Of a stretch of DNA of 5,580 nt, positions 1 through 5,513 are shown piece after piece. A model generated the notes under the pieces. The model searched no databases. It was not told the origin of the DNA and saw nothing but the letters and a program-made list of their open reading frames with translations. This DNA is from an uncultured Pirellulaceae bacterium (GTDB lineage Bacteria; Planctomycetota; Planctomycetia; Pirellulales; Pirellulaceae). The translations under genes and the position numbers were made by a program. Every line of letters starts with the position of its first letter. The first letter of the stretch is position 1. The stretch spans positions 1 to 5,580 of the forward strand of contig CAKQWG010000190.1 of the NCBI GenBank assembly GCA_934278005.1, given 5' to 3'.

Positions 1-78
1 GGCGATGCGGCTGCAACGGCCGCTCAGGGAACCCAGGCCGCTCAAGTAGCGCAGGCTGCCGTGGCCGCGGCCGCCGAT
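1..78 (+). other. Ala/Gln-rich low-complexity tract encoded within ileS
   Basis: The first 26 visible codons encode 14 Ala and 4 Gln with a few Thr, Val, Gly and Asp, followed by an acidic stretch ([10 protein letters not shown]). The tract lies about 15 residues before the conserved PFKN strand that leads to the KMSKS loop. It is therefore inside the catalytic domain and not at a natural protein end. The codons vary (gcg, gct, gca, gcc), so this is not a simple nucleotide repeat. It probably forms a flexible or helical surface insertion. Its left edge is outside the window. Confidence 0.7.
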
Positions 79-1716
79 GGCGAGCGCGATGCGGACTCGA
101 TCGACGTGCCTTATCCGCATCCGTTTAAAAACTGTATCGTGCTCGGGCTGATGCTGGCCGAGTGGTACGAGAGCAAAGACGGCAAGCAGCGTTACTTGAC
201 CGAGGATGAAGCCCGGGCTGCCCTGGGCAGCGACTATATCTCCAAGACGGGCAAGATGTCAAAGCAACTGCGCAACTATCGCAGTCCGCAAGAGATCTTT
301 GATAAGCACGGGGCCGACGCGCTGCGCTGGTACTTCTTTGCCAACCAGCCGCCATGGAGTTCGATCATCTATTCGGAACGGGCCATCCGCGATAGCATCC
401 CTGAATTTTTGCTGCGGATGTGGAACGTGCTCAGCTTCTTTACGATCTACGCCGAGATCGATGGCTTTGCCGGCGCTAGCCAGGCGTCTGGCCCACTGGA
501 TCAGCTCACCAGTGACGAGTTGGCCACCGCGCCCAGTTACCGGTCCGTGGCGGAGCGCACGGAGCTGGATCGGTGGATCTTAAGTGAACTGGCCACAACC
601 ACGGCCAGCGTGATCGAACGCATGGATCGCTACGACAGCTATGGTGCTTGCCAACAGATTTCAGCTTTGGTTGACGGTCTGAGCAATTGGTACGTGCGGC
701 GCTGCCGCGATCGTTATTGGGATAAGGGGACAGCCGCGGAGAGTCGCGACAAGTCCGACGCGTATTGGACGCTCTATGAAGTGCTGTTGGATCTGACCAA
801 GTTGGTCGCTCCGTTCGTGCCGTTTGTGGCCGAATCGATGTGGCAGACGCTGACCGAGTCGGTGCGGGACAAAGTCCGCTGCAGCGTTCACCTGTGCGAC
901 TATCCCAACTCCAGCGAACAACGCTGTGACGCGCTACTGAGCGAGCGCATGCGCCTGCTGCGTGAAGTGGCTTCACTAGGGCGAGCGGCGCGCATGGATT
1001 CGAAATTAAAAGTTCGTCAGCCACTGGCCAGCGTCGAAGTTAGCTTGGCCAGCGATCGCCACATGGCATGGCTCACCGAATACGACCAGATCATCCGCGA
1101 AGAGCTGAACGTAAAACAGATTCGCTATAACGCGGGGAACAGCGAGTATATCGAGTATCAAATTCTGCCCAATTTCAAGTTGCTTGGGCCGCGAGTTGGC
1201 AAGCAGTTGCCGGCCCTCAAAAAAGCCCTGGCGGCGCTCGATGGTGCGCAGTTGCTGGCCGAACTACAGGGGCAGGGGTTCGTCGAGATCGACTTGCAAG
1301 GCGAGACACTGAAACTCTCCGGAGATGATCTGGAAGTGCGTCTCAAGGCCAAGGGGGGCTGGGCGGCGGCCCAGGGCCGGCAGTGTGTGGTGGTGCTCTC
1401 CACCGAGTTAACTCCGGCGTTGATTCGCGAAGGTATGGCCCGCGATCTGATCCGCTTGATCCAAGACTTGCGCAAGCAACGCGACTGTCAGTTCACCGAC
1501 CGCATCCGAATCTATAGCGAGTTTGATAACGACGACCTGGCTTTGGCCATCCAGGAGAACCGTTCGACGCTCACGGCGGAAACGCTGGCCACGGAGCTGC
1601 TAGAGAACCAGTCGCAGCCTGCGGGCGTTACCCTGGAGGACTTCGAAGTAGGCGGCCATGCAGTTCGCTTGGGCATCGAGACCGTGCCGGCAATCGGCCG
1701 TGGGGATTCAGCATGA
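1..1716 (+). CDS. ileS: Isoleucine--tRNA ligase, C-terminal part (5' end outside window)
   Basis: Cytoplasmic class I aminoacyl-tRNA synthetase that charges tRNA-Ile with isoleucine. The frame is open from base 1, so the start, HIGH motif and editing domain lie upstream; 571 residues are visible. In fragment numbering, PFKN at 41-44 leads to the KMSKS-loop motif KMSKQ at 85-89, followed by [11 protein letters not shown] from 103. The anticodon-binding domain begins near LDRWILSEL (189) and includes [14 protein letters not shown] (227-240). The C-terminal appendix contains KVRQPL (337-342) and EELNVKQI (367-374). These motifs, and the lack of a C-terminal Cys4 zinc site, fit the long eukaryotic-like IleRS class rather than the E. 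coli type. Two oddities are an Ala/Gln-rich tract before PFKN and about 28 extra residues between LMLAE (50-54) and GKMSK. ValRS or LeuRS is a less likely reading. The TGA stop overlaps the purN ATG, suggesting cotranscription. Confidence 0.95.
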   Translation, partial: GDAAATAAQGTQAAQVAQAAVAAAADGERDADSIDVPYPHPFKNCIVLGLMLAEWYESKDGKQRYLTEDEARAALGSDYISKTGKMSKQLRNYRSPQEIFDKHGADALRWYFFANQPPWSSIIYSERAIRDSIPEFLLRMWNVLSFFTIYAEIDGFAGASQASGPLDQLTSDELATAPSYRSVAERTELDRWILSELATTTASVIERMDRYDSYGACQQISALVDGLSNWYVRRCRDRYWDKGTAAESRDKSDAYWTLYEVLLDLTKLVAPFVPFVAESMWQTLTESVRDKVRCSVHLCDYPNSSEQRCDALLSERMRLLREVASLGRAARMDSKLKVRQPLASVEVSLASDRHMAWLTEYDQIIREELNVKQIRYNAGNSEYIEYQILPNFKLLGPRVGKQLPALKKALAALDGAQLLAELQGQGFVEIDLQGETLKLSGDDLEVRLKAKGGWAAAQGRQCVVVLSTELTPALIREGMARDLIRLIQDLRKQRDCQFTDRIRIYSEFDNDDLALAIQENRSTLTAETLATELLENQSQPAGVTLEDFEVGGHAVRLGIETVPAIGRGDSA

Positions 1717-2339
1717 AACCGCTGCGCGTGGCCGTACTCATCTCCGGTTCGGGGTCAACCTTGGCAAACCTGCTGGCCTGTCACCAGCGTGGCGAGCTGC
1801 CGATCGAATTCGCCTTGGTCATTAGCAGTAGTCCCAAGGCGGGTGGCCTGCGGCATGCAGAACAAGCGGGCATTCGCGCCGAGGTGGTTGCGCGCAGAGA
1901 CTTTACAGGTCCTCAAGCGCACAGCCAAGCCATCTTCGGTTTGTGCCGTCAGCACGACGTGCAACTGGTCGTGATGGGCGGCTACCTTGAGCTGCTAGCC
2001 ATACCCGATGACTTTGCCAATCGCGTGGTCAACGTTCATCCTTCGCTGATTCCCGCTTTCAGCGGCCACGGATTCTACGGCCTGCGAGTTCACTCGGCGG
2101 CCGTCGAGTATGGTGTCAAGCTTTCCGGCTGCACGGTTCACTTCGTGGACAACCAATACGATCAGGGGCCGATCATCGCCCAGCGCAGTTGTCCCGTATC
2201 GAGCAGCGATACCGCCGAGGAGCTGCAGCGTCGCGTGGGTGAGCTGGAGCGACAGCTCTATCCAGAAGTCATCGCAGCTATCGCGGCGGGTCGGGTCTGC
2301 ATCGCCGGACGCATCGTCAGCTATGAGAGCATGCCTTGA
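1713..2339 (+). CDS. purN: Phosphoribosylglycinamide formyltransferase (GAR transformylase)
   Basis: Transfers a formyl group from 10-formyltetrahydrofolate to glycinamide ribonucleotide, the third step of de novo purine synthesis, in the cytoplasm. The 208-residue protein matches the usual PurN length. The N-terminal phosphate-binding segment [14 protein letters not shown] (8-21) corresponds to the family SGxGSN region. The catalytic Asn-His pair is in NVHPSLIP (N107, H109), and the catalytic Asp is D150 in YDQGPII. The loop after the catalytic pair reads [15 protein letters not shown], a variant of the E. coli FPGLHTHRQA loop. The ATG overlaps the ileS stop (ATGA), and a weak SD-like GGGGA lies at 1702-1706, so translational coupling to ileS is likely. 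It ends 42 bp before the stop of a convergent gene. The identification is firm; the formate-dependent enzyme PurT is unrelated in sequence. Confidence 0.96.
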   Translation: MKPLRVAVLISGSGSTLANLLACHQRGELPIEFALVISSSPKAGGLRHAEQAGIRAEVVARRDFTGPQAHSQAIFGLCRQHDVQLVVMGGYLELLAIPDDFANRVVNVHPSLIPAFSGHGFYGLRVHSAAVEYGVKLSGCTVHFVDNQYDQGPIIAQRSCPVSSSDTAEELQRRVGELERQLYPEVIAAIAAGRVCIAGRIVSYESMP

Positions 2340-2346
2340 AGAGCAA

Positions 2347-2363
2347 GGACCGCGGCGCGGTCC
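2347..2363. terminator. GC-rich hairpin between convergent genes, possible terminator
   Basis: A perfect 7-bp inverted repeat, GGACCGC / GCGGTCC, flanks a GGC triloop. It lies 8 bases after the purN stop codon and 18 bases beyond the stop of the convergent membrane-protein gene. Read on the minus strand, the hairpin is followed by the fairly U-rich TTGCTCTT. Read on the plus strand, it is followed by ACGATAATC with no T run. It therefore looks more like a terminator for the minus-strand unit, with possible weaker action on purN. No long T tract is present, so the call is tentative. Confidence 0.45.
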
Positions 2364-2381
2364 ACGATAATCACGACCAAG

Positions 2382-2912
2382 CTACGGCAAGTCAGCTGGT
2401 GGAGCAAGACCATCAGCGGCTTGGCGTTCAACAATTTCGACAGGCGTCACTTCAAGGCGGTCTACCGATGACGTCGAACCACGGACTTTGACAAAGCTGG
2501 AAATCAGTACGATGACGCATGCCAGCAGGACCAAGATCCCCAGCCACTTGCCACGCTGCGTACGCATGGCTGCAAAGGCTTGACTGCGACCGACCAGCGC
2601 GGATGCAATAAAGAAGATCCCCAGCGCGAGCAGCATTTTGGTCCCGATCAAGGCGTGGTACAACCCATCTCCCTTATGCAGTGGCATGGCTCGGAAGTAG
2701 TTATAAAAGCCGCTTACCAGGAATAGCAAAATCCCAATGTGCACAAAGCGTTTCCAGCGGGCGGCGATGCCCTGCGACAGCGTGGCATGCGCGTCCTCGG
2801 AGATCAGTTTCGCCGCTGGCAACAATACGCACAGAATGAAGACACTTCCACCGATCAAGGCAATGGCTGTGGAGATGTGGGTCACGCGCGACAGATAATC
2901 AATCCAAAACAT
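2382..2912 (-). CDS. Four-helix integral membrane protein, CopD-like, function unknown
   Basis: The 176-residue protein has four predicted membrane helices, near residues 11-35 (ISTAIALIGGSVFILCVLL), 54-74, 86-108 and 122-143, and a short polar tail with several Pro and Ala. The first helix is preceded by RVTHIS. The RxxHI...GG pattern and the YHALIGTKMLLAL segment recall the CopD/copper-resistance and related small heme- or copper-associated membrane families. The likeness is to the overall pattern only, and no metal site can be proven; His12, His58, His79 and His86 are candidate ligands. The ATG at 2912 was chosen because MFWIDYLSRV begins the conserved-looking part. A longer reading from 2993 would overlap the upstream gene by 53 bp and add a non-membrane leader. 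No SD is visible. It lies 28 bp downstream of the LON-domain gene on the same strand, so the two are probably cotranscribed. Confidence 0.72.
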   Translation of the reverse strand: MFWIDYLSRVTHISTAIALIGGSVFILCVLLPAAKLISEDAHATLSQGIAARWKRFVHIGILLFLVSGFYNYFRAMPLHKGDGLYHALIGTKMLLALGIFFIASALVGRSQAFAAMRTQRGKWLGILVLLACVIVLISSFVKVRGSTSSVDRLEVTPVEIVERQAADGLAPPADLP

Positions 2913-2940
2913 AGTCGGTTCGCAAGTCTTCGAGTGGTGT

Positions 2941-3654
2941 TTAGTTGGTGGAAAAGCGTGGAGGAAATTCACCGCCGAAATCATCTTCTGCATCGGCGGC
3001 TAGGCTCTGCAGCTTTTGCTCCAGGCAGCGCGACAGCAGTCGGCAACGGACATCGACATTGGCTTCGGCTAGCAATTGCTGTTTGATTGCCAGTGGTAAC
3101 CGCAACGCGTAGGCGATCGTGTCGGCGAGTACGCCCAGCGGTAACTGCTCACCCACCAGTTGACGAAAGCTTTCCTGGGCAGCCAATTCTTGCGGAATAA
3201 ATTGCTGAAACAGCGATTGCAGTCGCTGAGCTAATTCGGGTCTGTGCTGGGCCGCATCGGTTGGATATTGGTCCTCTAGCACTTCCACATCCGCTTCGCG
3301 AAATGATCGATGCGGTTCCAGCTCGCGAATGATGCGCGCTCGTTTGACGCCAGCCAGCAAAATATTATGACGCTGGTCATCGGTGGGGGTATGTGAGATG
3401 ATTTTACCAATACAAGTGGTATGGGCAATCGCGGGTCGCGACTGGTACTGCAGTTCCCACCCGGGTTCGAGCAGAACCATGGCGATTAGGCGGTCGTGGG
3501 CTAGAGCATCTTGCAGCATGTCACAGTAACGCGGCTCGAAAATGTGCAGCGACTGCACCGCGTGCGGGAAGAATACCATGTTGGGAAGCGGAAATAGTCG
3601 AACGCGTCCTGAAAAGTCGGCTGGCCATTCTGCTAGGTTTTGTAGGTTTGTCAT
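2941..3654 (-). CDS. Stand-alone LON substrate-binding-domain protein
   Basis: A 237-residue protein matching the N-terminal substrate-recognition domain of Lon protease (PUA-like fold), without any AAA+ ATPase or Ser-Lys protease domain. Family signatures are RVRLFPLPNMVFFPHAV (17-33), LHIFEPRYCDML (36-47) and the second core segment CIGKIISHT...HNILLAGVKRARIIREL (81-112). The C-terminal half (about 138-225) is predicted helical and rich in Gln and Leu, ending in an acidic stretch and FSTN. Such proteins are widespread in bacteria and mostly uncharacterised; binding of misfolded or specific proteins is inferred from the Lon parallel only. ATG 3654 was chosen because the LON homology starts shortly after it. 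An upstream in-frame ATG at 3720 adds 22 residues that look unrelated. It is transcribed divergently from dcd and heads a likely two-gene unit with the membrane protein. No clear SD is visible. Confidence 0.88.
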   Translation of the reverse strand: MTNLQNLAEWPADFSGRVRLFPLPNMVFFPHAVQSLHIFEPRYCDMLQDALAHDRLIAMVLLEPGWELQYQSRPAIAHTTCIGKIISHTPTDDQRHNILLAGVKRARIIRELEPHRSFREADVEVLEDQYPTDAAQHRPELAQRLQSLFQQFIPQELAAQESFRQLVGEQLPLGVLADTIAYALRLPLAIKQQLLAEANVDVRCRLLSRCLEQKLQSLAADAEDDFGGEFPPRFSTN

Positions 3655-3722
3655 CGCACTGACTATCTTACTGCATTTGACGCTTAGGCGGAGGGTGACT
3701 GTGGGGAAACACGCCTGCAATC

Positions 3723-3745
3723 GCGGACGGTTCTAGTCCGACCGC
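3723..3745. promoter_or_regulatory. 23-bp imperfect dyad in divergent intergenic region
   Basis: GCGGACGG (3723-3730) and CCGACCGC (3738-3745) form an inverted repeat with 7 of 8 pairs matched, separated by TTCTAGT. It lies 69 bp upstream of the LON-domain gene and 97 bp upstream of dcd. The size and symmetry fit an operator for a dimeric regulator. As RNA it could equally form a hairpin in the leader of the minus-strand unit. There is no T run to suggest a terminator. No matching copy was noticed elsewhere in the window. Confidence 0.35.
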
Positions 3746-3754
3746 TCGCAATGG

Positions 3755-3789
3755 CATATAAATACTCTTGTCGTTTAACTTACGGTCAA
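3755..3789. promoter_or_regulatory. AT-rich patch with promoter-like elements on both strands
   Basis: This is the most AT-rich part of the divergent region. On the plus strand TATAAA (3757-3762) resembles a -10 box about 80 bp before the dcd ATG, but no good -35 box stands 16-18 bp upstream. On the minus strand TTGACC (3789-3784) resembles a -35 box. The best -10-like match, TATTTA, follows only after a 19-bp spacer. A divergent promoter here would fit the gene layout, but neither element pair is strong. Confidence 0.22.
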
Positions 3790-3842
3790 CGTACGACCCG
3801 CTCTGCAGCGTCACACTCAGCCCGAAATCTAGGTTGGACAGC

Positions 3843-4406
3843 ATGATTCTATCAGGTGAGGAAATCAAGAAACGTATGGGAGGGGATATTCGAATCGATC
3901 CCTTCGATGCGTCTCAGATCAATCCCAATAGCTACGATCTGACCCTGCACAACGAACTGCTGGTGTACGAGGAGGTGGTGTTGGATGTCAAAACGCCCAA
4001 TCGCTATCGTCGCATAGAAATCCCTGACTGCGGGCTAGTGTTGAGTCCCAGCCAAATCTATTTGGGGCGGACGGTAGAGCACACCGAAACGCATAATTTG
4101 GTGCCTATGATCGAGGGCCGCTCGTCGCTGGGACGGCTGGGATTGTTTGTGCACGTCACGTCGGGCTTCGGGGATGTTGGCTTTAAAGGTTACTGGACGT
4201 TGGAAATGTTTGCTGTGCAGCCGATTCGCATCTATCCCGGCCTGCAGATCTGCCAGATTATCTACCATGCCCTGCAGGGGGCCGTGTGCGAGTATTCGTC
4301 TAGCAAGTATCAAAATAACAAAGACATTCAGCCCAGTTTGCTCTACCGCGATTTTGGCCGAACCGAAGACGATCAGCAGATGAAACTGGAATTTCCGAAT
4401 TCTTAA
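3843..4406 (+). CDS. dcd: dCTP deaminase (possibly dUMP-forming)
   Basis: Deaminates dCTP to dUTP, or in bifunctional family members directly to dUMP, feeding thymidylate synthesis; cytoplasmic homotrimer of the dUTPase fold. The 187 residues match the family length. Visible motifs are INPNSYDLTL (26-35), the nucleotide-binding EGRSSLGRLGL (91-101), HVTSGFGDVGFKGYWTLEM (104-122) with the probable catalytic Glu at 121, and the C-terminal lid SSSKYQNNKDIQPSLLYRDF (152-171). The TSGF and FKG wording is closer to the bifunctional Mycobacterium/Methanocaldococcus type (TAGF/TAGW) than to E. coli (TAHR), so a dUMP-forming enzyme is plausible but not proven. ATG 3843 was chosen because family homology begins at MILSGEEIKKRM. 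An upstream TTG at 3768 would add 25 residues with no family likeness. A weak AGG (3831-3833) stands 9 bases upstream. The VWA gene follows after 21 bp. Confidence 0.94.
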   Translation: MILSGEEIKKRMGGDIRIDPFDASQINPNSYDLTLHNELLVYEEVVLDVKTPNRYRRIEIPDCGLVLSPSQIYLGRTVEHTETHNLVPMIEGRSSLGRLGLFVHVTSGFGDVGFKGYWTLEMFAVQPIRIYPGLQICQIIYHALQGAVCEYSSSKYQNNKDIQPSLLYRDFGRTEDDQQMKLEFPNS

Positions 4407-4415
4407 GGCCGCTGG

Positions 4416-4421
4416 TAGAAT
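4416..4421 (+). promoter_or_regulatory. -10-like TAGAAT just upstream of the VWA gene
   Basis: TAGAAT matches 5 of 6 bases of the -10 consensus and ends 6 bases before the ATG of the VWA gene. A weak TTCCGA (4393-4398), 17 bp upstream, matches only 3 of 6 positions of a -35 box. If used, transcription would start at or beside the ATG, giving a leaderless mRNA. That would fit the absence of any SD here. Readthrough from dcd is an equal alternative. Confidence 0.22.
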
Positions 4422-4427
4422 AGTCAG

Positions 4428-5441
4428 ATGTCGACTCTCCCAGACCCTCAACGTTTGCAGCGCCGCGAAATTCCCGCGCTACCCCCGGCCGACCGTTTAA
4501 GCAGCGCGCCAGCTTGGCTGTTGTCCTTGCTGCTGCATGTCGGCATCCTGACCACGCTGAGCTTGCTGTGGGTAGCCAGTCCTAGGGGGACCGGCGGAGA
4601 GGCCGATCGACCTGTGGGTGTAGCCATGGTCTATCACGACAGCGGCGGCGAGGCCTACTTTCTAGAGACCAGCGGTGCGGCGGCGGAGGAGGGTAACAGC
4701 CAAGACACTTCGCCGGCCCAGCAGGCAGTGCAGAGCTTGCCAGCAGTCGATAATTCAAACGCCGCTACCGACGCTCTGCTAGCCGGCCTGCTGCCTGGGA
4801 CTGGACAAACGGCCAGCGATCCCGCCGCGGCGGCCGGTGGTGTCGGACTGGGCGACGGAGGCGCGGCAATCGGAGGAGACCGCAGTATTCCCAAAGTCAA
4901 AACGACCGTATTTGGCATCGAGGGCGAGGGAACTCGTTTTGTCTATGTCTTCGATCGCTCGGCCAGCATGCTCGGCCATGGCGGGGCGCCGCTGCGCAGC
5001 GCAAAGGCCGAGCTGATCGAGAGCTTGCAATCCATCGGGCCCGCCCATCAGTTTCAGATCATCTTCTATAACGATTCACCACTGCCCTTGGGCGGCCTCT
5101 CGGGCGGCCCACCGAAACTATTTAAAGGTGACCAGCAATCCAAAGAGCGCGGGATTCAGTTTGTACGCAATATTTCGGCCGATGGGGGAACAGAGCACGT
5201 CGCTGCTTTGCAAATGGCGCTCAACTTGGGCCCCGACGTGTTGTTCTTTCTGACCGACGCCGATTCTTCGCCATCTGCCCGCGACATGCAAAAGCTGCAG
5301 GATCGAGCCGCCCGCGGCGGGACAACGCTGCATGCCATCCAGTTCGGTTCAGGCCCCAGTCGCGATGGCGGAGGATGGATTCGGATGTTCGCCGAGGGCT
5401 GCGGTGGCCTGTTCCAATACGTCGATGTCACTCGACTGTGA
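4428..5441 (+). CDS. Membrane-anchored von Willebrand factor A (VWA) domain protein
   Basis: A 337-residue protein with a polar N-terminus and one membrane helix at about 29-50 (AWLLSLLLHVGILTTLSLLW) that recalls the TonB-type N-terminal anchor. A low-complexity Ala/Gly/Ser linker (about 80-150) leads to a VWA domain from about 165 to the end. The metal-ion-dependent adhesion site is complete: DRSAS at 176-180 (D176, S178, S180), Thr in GGTEH (T255), and Asp in FLTDAD (D277). The VWA domain should lie outside the cytoplasm and bind a divalent metal and a protein ligand; the partner is unknown. The segment TTVFGIEGEGTRFVYVFDR and the ending YVDVTRL are familiar in planctomycete proteins of this kind. 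No ExbB/ExbD/TolQ-like genes lie beside it, so a role in a TonB/Tol energy system is unsupported. ATG 4428 is the first codon consistent with the anchor, and no SD is visible. Confidence 0.88.
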   Translation: MSTLPDPQRLQRREIPALPPADRLSSAPAWLLSLLLHVGILTTLSLLWVASPRGTGGEADRPVGVAMVYHDSGGEAYFLETSGAAAEEGNSQDTSPAQQAVQSLPAVDNSNAATDALLAGLLPGTGQTASDPAAAAGGVGLGDGGAAIGGDRSIPKVKTTVFGIEGEGTRFVYVFDRSASMLGHGGAPLRSAKAELIESLQSIGPAHQFQIIFYNDSPLPLGGLSGGPPKLFKGDQQSKERGIQFVRNISADGGTEHVAALQMALNLGPDVLFFLTDADSSPSARDMQKLQDRAARGGTTLHAIQFGSGPSRDGGGWIRMFAEGCGGLFQYVDVTRL

Positions 5442-5449
5442 TCTCAGTC
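5434..5449. other. Short palindrome across the VWA stop codon
   Basis: GACTG (5434-5438) and CAGTC (5445-5449) form a 5-bp inverted repeat around TGATCT. Including the central GATC, the 16 bases are symmetrical apart from one T/T mismatch pair. The stem is short and has no T run after it, so it is at best a weak hairpin at the end of the gene. It may be chance. Confidence 0.2.
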
Positions 5450-5513
5450 CCAACAATCAGCGCCTGCGGGTTACTTAATGGCACACCGTACATTGACCGC
5501 CGAAGGTGTTGCC

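Noticed and set aside
506..1024. A 172-codon minus-strand open frame opposite ileS
   Set aside because: It lies entirely opposite well-supported IleRS motifs, is rich in Arg, Ser, Pro and Cys as expected of an antisense shadow in GC-rich DNA, and shows no domain.
2913..2993. N-terminal extension of the membrane protein from ATG 2993
   Set aside because: It would overlap the end of the LON-domain gene by 53 bp and put 27 polar residues before the first membrane helix. ATG 2912 gives a compact start like that of similar small membrane proteins.
2739..3086. A 115-codon plus-strand open frame spanning the junction of the two minus-strand genes
   Set aside because: It is antisense to two supported genes and shows no family likeness.
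3677..3682. TTGACG as a plus-strand -35 box
   Set aside because: No -10-like sequence follows at 16-18 bp; the spacing falls in a G-rich stretch.
3655..3720. N-terminal extension of the LON-domain protein from ATG 3720
   Set aside because: The 22 extra residues are not part of the LON fold, and the leader runs into the intergenic region. ATG 3654 is sufficient.
3768..3842. N-terminal extension of Dcd from TTG 3768 (25 residues)
   Set aside because: The added residues do not resemble Dcd, and family homology starts exactly at ATG 3843. The extension would also run through the likely promoter region.
3668..3868. A 66-codon minus-strand open frame in the divergent intergenic region, a possible small protein
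   Set aside because: It overlaps the first codons of dcd on the opposite strand, has no recognisable motif or ribosome site, and ends 13 bp short of the LON-domain start. It is most simply a chance frame in non-coding DNA.
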